Below, piece by piece: positions 58,488 through 64,000 of a stretch of DNA of 64,000 nt. The first letter of the stretch is position 1; each line of letters starts with the position of its first letter. The DNA is from Hypsibius dujardini (taxonomy: Eukaryota; Tardigrada; Eutardigrada; Parachela; Hypsibiidae). The stretch spans positions 1-64,000 of the forward strand of contig LRSR01000481.1 in NCBI GenBank assembly GCA_001579985.1. The letters run 5' to 3'. The position numbers and the translations under genes are program-made. The notes under the pieces were generated by a model. It saw only the letters and a program-made list of their open reading frames with translations, was not told the origin of the DNA and did no database searches.

Positions 58488-59073
58488 ATGGAGTCGTTCG
58501 GAGGAGAGTTCGCGAGAATATGGTGAGGTCTTGACATCCTTTTACGCGTGTACGCTTTATGTGTTGTCTTCCTTGTCTGTGACAGACAAACAGACAGACA
58601 GACAGGCAGACAGATAGATTCGCGGGGTGAGGGTTCACTCACGGAGCGTTTGCCCCCGTGGCGTCCAGGCGGGATAGCGGCATCCTGGTTGGTTACTACT
58701 GCTGGTAGCGTATTACCGGCGGCGCGATGAACGATCTATGTCATGTTGACAAAAGCGCGGGAATGTCAATAAACTTCCGTCATCGGCCAACGTTCTGTTT
58801 ATTGTTATCAGCGTGCGCGGTTCCATACGGTGCGATGCGGTGGCCTGCGGTGAAGGGATATGTGCGACACCACAAGGGAAAAAATAAATGAAACGGAGGG
58901 CCTGTTTTTAGGGTGGGTATTAATGATGTGTCGAGGTTACGACACCCAAACTGACACTTACTAGCATCATGTCGTTAAAGATTTGAAGGCTGGGTTTCTA
59001 GAAGTCGAAAGGGAACTTTTGTTTAAACGTAGCGTTCTTTGCCCGTCTGCCTGCCTGCCTGCCTGCCTGCCTA

Positions 59074-59116
<43 letters not shown>

Positions 59117-59145
59117 GCTGCTGCTCTGTCTCTCTGTCTGTCTGC

Positions 59146-59194
<49 letters not shown>

Positions 59195-59715
59195 TTGTCT
59201 GTCTCTCTGTCTCTCTGTCTCTCTGTCTGTCTATCTGTCTGTCTCTCTGTCTCTCTGTCTGCCCGTCTGTCCGTTCGTTCATTATCCATCCGTTTTCCTG
59301 CTAGTAAACATCTGCATGTTTAGGTCTTGCTCCCTGAGTCTTCATTATTTGTATGAACGTCACTACAGAATCGCAAAACAACGTTAGTGTGCATAATGAG
59401 ATTAACTTACGCTTGATGAGTTGTGCATGCACGACTTGCTTTCAAGTTTTCCCAGCAATCTAGAGGAACAGGCTGAACAGTATGCAACCTCATTCTCTGT
59501 TGTCGAAAATCTCGTGAAACTCATTTACGGGTCGCAGCATTCAGTTGTGCCGCGCGGTCTACTCACTGACGTAAGCGTGAAAAGGCAATATCGGCGTGTT
59601 TTGTCTTTATTTTTCGGATGTTTTCGTTTAAACTGCTGTAATGTTTCAGGATAAAGGGATAGGGTTACTCAACGTCGTCATCAAATGCGAGCATCTAGAC
59701 GTACCTGAAGAATAG
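58488..59715 (+). CDS. Putative small three-exon gene, 74 residues, unrecognised
   Basis: Exons 58488-58522, 59447-59570 and 59650-59715 join in phase (2, then 0) with good donors (TG/GTGAGG and GAC/GTAAGC) and acceptors (TTTCAAG and GTTTCAG). The product is soluble and mostly helical: NLEEQAEQYATSFSVVENLV is a plausible amphipathic helix, followed by KLIYGSQHSVVPRG and an acidic end (HLDVPEE). I do not recognise it. The small size would suit a subunit of a complex. Exon 1 is the weakest part; the second and third exons look convincing. The 924-base intron 1 includes ACAG and CTGT arrays. Confidence 0.45.
58566..58618 (+). repeat. ACAG array
   Basis: A short ACAG run in the first intron of the 74-residue gene model. 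Confidence 0.85.
59044..59275 (+). repeat. CTGT/CTCT array
   Basis: About 230 bases of CTGT with CTGCC and CTCT variants; the longest such block in the window's right end. Confidence 0.95.
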
Positions 59716-62700
59716 TATTGAGCAAGTTTGCAATAACAAACTTGCACAACAGCCGCAATAAGTTGAACCATCAAGGATGTTCGGTGAAGTGCCCCAGTTT
59801 TGTAAACAGACAAAACGTGTGACGTCAACAGGAAGACCACATCCTGCCTTTAGTGTCGTGCTTGGTGTTGCTTCGACGTAGAAACCTACGCGTTATAGCA
59901 TTCATAATATTGATGATCATGCCATCCGGATGATGCTACTGCAGTCAGGCACACGTTCTTGACTGGCCTACATGCCTACAAACGTACATACGTACATACG
60001 TACATATAGGCATACAAAGAGACAGATAGAGAGAAAGATAGAAAAAGAGGTAGGTAGACCGACAGACAGACAGACAGACAGACAGGAAGACAGACATGCA
60101 GACAGACAGACACACAGACACACAGACAGACAGACAGACAGACAGACACACACACACACACACAAACACAGACACACACACACACACAGACACACACACA
60201 CACACCCAGACAGAGACAAGATAATGTAGAAAACACTAGCACTCGTGATGGACCAACTTGTTAGTAGCATTCCGCTGATGAGCAGCCATCAGGTTTCATG
60301 TCAGATCGCGAACGAACTCTTGCCAAATCTGATGAAGAATCTTGTTGTTTGTTTTTACGCGTGTTGCGTTATTAGGCTTGCAGTCGCAACACGGCGTTGA
60401 CAGATACAGTACTATGGATATAGAGTCAGTACGCAATACGCAAACACGGATTCCTGGAGAGGGTTACAGCTAATTCCGAACTTCATGCCCACCATATGTT
60501 CTGAGTTTTAGCCCGCCTTTTACCATTACTGTAGCCCAGTTATTAGTAAAAATATACAGGATCGTGTGCGTTCACGCTCCAAGATCACTACACGTATGTC
60601 GATTGATAAATCAGCAGCTTAACACAAAATAGTACTTCACAATCACATTATTGAATCAAGGAGTCAAGACCCAAGCTATGGGCATTCTACATAATGGTAG
60701 ATCTCTGTCAAGAGTCGACATGTTCGACTTCACAGTAGTCTTGTTCTTAAATAACTTACCGGTTTCTTCGTGGAGACCGGAAGACCAACCATGGTACTGC
60801 GTTAGCACCGAAATGGATGAAGAACAAACTCGAACAAAATGGTCGCGATAAACCTTTCGACCCGCAAATTTTGCAGTACATTCTTGAACCAATCTTGTAT
60901 ATTTCTTGTACATTTCTTGAACAGAACGCATCATGTCGAGGATCGATATAAGGCGTGCTATTATTATTAATTGTGATTGACGGAAGCGCGATATTCGGAC
61001 AATTCCGGTGCAGAACGCCCCGTAAACGTTCCCGCTCACCGGATCTTTTCTTTTCTCCTTCTACTTCTACTGACTGTGTTCATACATACATACATACAAA
61101 GCAAAATAGGGGGCCCCTTTAATTACGGCATTTTAACTGTACGGACCCATTATCGTCATAGGGTTCCGTAAAACTGTGTTCCGTTCCGTAGTTACGTGAA
61201 GTGTCCGTCGTCAAAGGTCGGTCCGGACTCCAAACAGGACGGAAGTGCTATATACCTGTATGTCTATCCCATTCCCCCGTCAACTATCACGGTAATAAAA
61301 AAGTATCGATTTCTCACACGACAGACACAGTGGGGAGCCCTGGAGCAACACACACTTCCGCGTATGTGATTATTCGTGAGCCAACCGGCAATGCACCAGG
61401 ATGCGATTTTTTCCCTTCAATTTTTCTTCTTCTTTTGCGTACATTTATACACAGAAATGCGTTTTGCAAACGTTGATTCGCACGGACGCAGGAACGTGGC
61501 CGATTAGCCGTTCCCCCACCCCCACCCGGGAGATTTTAGGGAGAAATTGGGCGTGTGTGTATTACCCTGAAACAACAAGGCGGTGAGACGTGTCGGTAAC
61601 ATTACAATTTTTTAATATCCAATATTTAGAATTCAGTTTGTAATCATTTGGGTTTAATAAAAAGGCATCAGATGCCAGGGGGGAGGAGTTGTGAAGCGTA
61701 CTTGAATGTGATTGAAAATTTACGAGTGCCCTTTCAGACATTTCTAGCTCCGTCCCCGGATATTAAATTTTTGTCTGCTGTTGTTAAGCGATTCAAAGTA
61801 ACTTTGCAACAGGAAACTGTAGAACTTTGTCAACTTAAAATCACCATAACTGTGGAACAATTAACGACATACGTAGAGAAGTCTGAAAATCAATATTCTT
61901 AGAGGCCTTCAGTCATATAGGCTGCCATAGTCAGTCAGCCATAGTCCGCCATAGTCAGTTAGCCATAGGCTGACATCAGTTCAACTTTGACGCGCCCCTC
62001 TCCACTTAATGAATACCTTTATGATTCAATTTCCTTCATTAATACAAGCTTAATTAATACCGCCTGTATACGTCTAGTGTCAATTAGTAATAATAATTAA
62101 ATAATATGTTTTTACGTCAAAAGTTGATGAATGAATTTTGTCCATTTATGCGCAGGGTTCCTCAAAACTTGATTTGCCCCCCCCCCCTGTCACGATGGGG
62201 AAAAGACGGATGACGTTAGTTGGGAACAAATTTGAAATTCATGTTTACTAGTTTATCGGAGACAGTGGCGCAAACGCATGTGGCGCGGGATGCGCACACG
62301 AGGACAGGAAGATATAGACAGACACACTATGCATACGATCGACGTGGGTACCGCGAAAACGTTAGAGCCCTGCATCCGGTTCGCGTGTCTAACCGCCACC
62401 GCCACACCATTCCCTCTCTTTCTCTTCCTCCGACGCGTGATTAATCTCGTGCTTCACGGGGTCTTGTTTCAGAGGGGTCTTTCACACCTCGATTTTTCTG
62501 ATTGGAATTCCATGTATGATTTTAGACCATAGACGTTTATGTACAGTACCGTGTTCGCATTATATGTCGCCAGAAAATGGAACGCAAGACGCTACCGAAA
62601 AAAGACGCCGCTCAGAGAAGCGCGAGGTGAAAAAATCCGGGAACAACGCTACCCATGGTGACAGAAATCTTTGTATCGTCTTAGAGAAACTGCCAAAAAA

Positions 62701-64000
62701 ATTCAGTCCAGAGTGTGGAAGGATGAATGTCGGTAACAGTGTGTCCAGGACCCTTGATATCTGTATTGTGAAATAAAATTTCAGGAGCTACTCTCGGCTT
62801 TTCTTTCCGCCGCGTCTTTTTGAAGCCCCTAAACAAAGGACTTCTGAATTTACGCAGTTGTTCATCTTTTTCTCTTCTTTCGTTTCATGGCCATGAGTCA
62901 GTCGCAGTGAATCCTTGTTAGCAGCCGCGCCTATGTGTGACGACCTTCGTCACGCAGGGAGTCCTCGGAACGCTTCCCGGGAAGGAACCGTCAGACAGGC
63001 AAACATTCCAGACAATGACAATGCGCGACCTCATGGCAATCTGTCAGATCACACATCGTGTGACTGGACATGTCCCTGTGCAGACAGAGGGACATTAACC
63101 CACTCCGCAGCACAACACGCGAAGGCCACCCCGAAGAACCCATGCAGTACATATATATATAGATATATTTACATGCATGCATAGGGGTAGACGTTGTCAA
63201 CGCGGTGGCTGAACTTGCAAACAAATCGTTGGCTAATCCATTTGCTGGTTAACACTCGCACACACACATAGGCACATAGACAGCCACAAGCACATGCACA
63301 TTCACCCCGAAATAACTAATGGACAATGATGAGATAAGTTCAAACTTCAAATTCCTGCCAAAACCTCGCCCCTTCTCTCTTCCTTATGGTTGAAAAGAAG
63401 GAGACAGTAAAGTGTACGGCGAGGTCGTGCAAGGGACTCATCTTCCCTGTGTGTGTGAAAAAAACAACGCGAAGCTATAGACCGAGAGGTCTACACTCAA
63501 TACTCGTTATTTCTAATCCCATCCCGCGAGTAGGTCCCCTGATTTGGCTGGCTGGGTGTGCTGCTCATGCCTGCAGCTGCACCTGACAGTTTGATAATCG
63601 TTCAATCGAACGCGGACGAACGATTTCCGCCGCCCAGTTCTCGATTGTAGATACATATTTCTCACGTAGTTTCTTCAAGTCACGCAGCAACGAGCATATC
63701 CTATGCTCTGTATACGTATATAAAGACTGAGAGCCAAATTGACGTTTTTCGTAGTGAATGAAACGTATATGGGAGAATCAGCCGTGAAAAGTCAGTGGCC
63801 GTAATGTTAACCTTTCCCGATTTGTCGATCCAGTCCTTGAACATGGGGATGGATTACTTGTGCGAAGGGTGTGTCTGTCGGTAAGACCGTAAGACAACAA
63901 AAACAATTCAAGGAACTCTGACCGATCCCGCAATTTTTTGCCCCGCGGATAACTTACACTGGAGAATTTTTTTGTCATCTAGCTGCATATTTTGCTACCT
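59716..64000. other. Right-end non-coding region
   Basis: About 4.3 kb without a supported gene. It has an ACAG/ACAC array (60060-60215). A TATAAAG word occurs near 63719 after TATACGTA, possibly a promoter for a gene beyond the window. Open frames of up to 127 codons lack ATG or splice support. Confidence 0.5.
60060..60215. repeat. ACAG/ACAC array
   Basis: ACAG units grading into ACAC dinucleotide-type repeats. Confidence 0.95.

Noticed and set aside
59044-59275. Long open frames encoding CLSV, PVCLS or DRQT repeats here and at other array sites
   Set aside because: They are translations of ACAG/CTGT arrays on both strands, located in introns or spacers, with no starts or conserved flanks.
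60656-61039. 127-codon minus-strand frame
   Set aside because: First codon is not ATG; internal starts give an unremarkable peptide and the overlapping plus frame is equally open.
1-64000. Viral, retroelement or toxin-gene fossils, CRISPR arrays and bacterial insertions
   Set aside because: No reverse transcriptase, integrase, capsid or envelope-like segments, no LTR pairs and no spaced direct repeats of CRISPR type were seen.

Overview
The window is animal nuclear DNA. Genes are split by many GT-AG introns, mostly 50-900 bases. I find about 13 confidently identified protein genes, three more gene models I cannot name or can only partly resolve, and a few weak open frames. I see no bacterial, viral or retroelement genes, and no rRNA or convincing tRNA gene. 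A peritrophin-A chitin-binding secreted protein, an insect-type gustatory receptor-like gene, a probable opsin and a globin X/neuroglobin-like globin together suggest an ecdysozoan invertebrate. Gene density (about one per 4-5 kb), short introns and balanced base composition would suit a tardigrade or a compact arthropod genome, but this placement is an inference.

Layout. 1-10.97 kb: 3' end of a probable opsin (+), a complete gustatory receptor-like gene (+), an unrecognised multi-pass membrane protein (-) and an SMYD-like SET/MYND gene (+) whose frames do not join cleanly. 12.7-22.8 kb: globin (+), MBOAT7 lysophosphatidylinositol acyltransferase (-), NOP16 (-) head to head with ZNF593/Bud20 (+), then a chitin-binding cuticle-type protein (-). 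22.8-26.9 kb is non-coding with a 1.1-kb inverted-repeat element. 26.9-32.6 kb: ARL10-like GTPase (+), HIG1-domain protein (-) and, divergently, DDRGK1 (+). 37.8-49.4 kb: HEXIM (-), TMEM33 (+), a small eight-cysteine secreted peptide (+) and a KIAA2013 homologue (-). 49.4-64 kb is mostly non-coding, with a small unrecognised three-exon gene near 58.5-59.7 kb.

The genes form no pathway, with one exception. NOP16 and ZNF593/Bud20, both 60S ribosome-biogenesis factors, share a 295-base divergent promoter region. Several others act at the endoplasmic reticulum or endomembranes (MBOAT7, DDRGK1, TMEM33, probably KIAA2013), but they are not adjacent as a set.

Two kinds of non-coding structure stand out. 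First, ACAG/CTGT tetranucleotide arrays fill many introns and spacers in both orientations and create long spurious open frames. Second, there are several short terminal-inverted-repeat elements (MITE-like), including two copies of a 145-bp family 43 kb apart. I saw no clear new multi-gene system. The best leads are the element families, the unassigned small and membrane proteins, and some altered family members (ARL10-like, SMYD-like, opsin). All exon boundaries were read by eye from splice sites, phase and remembered family sequence; none has transcript support here.
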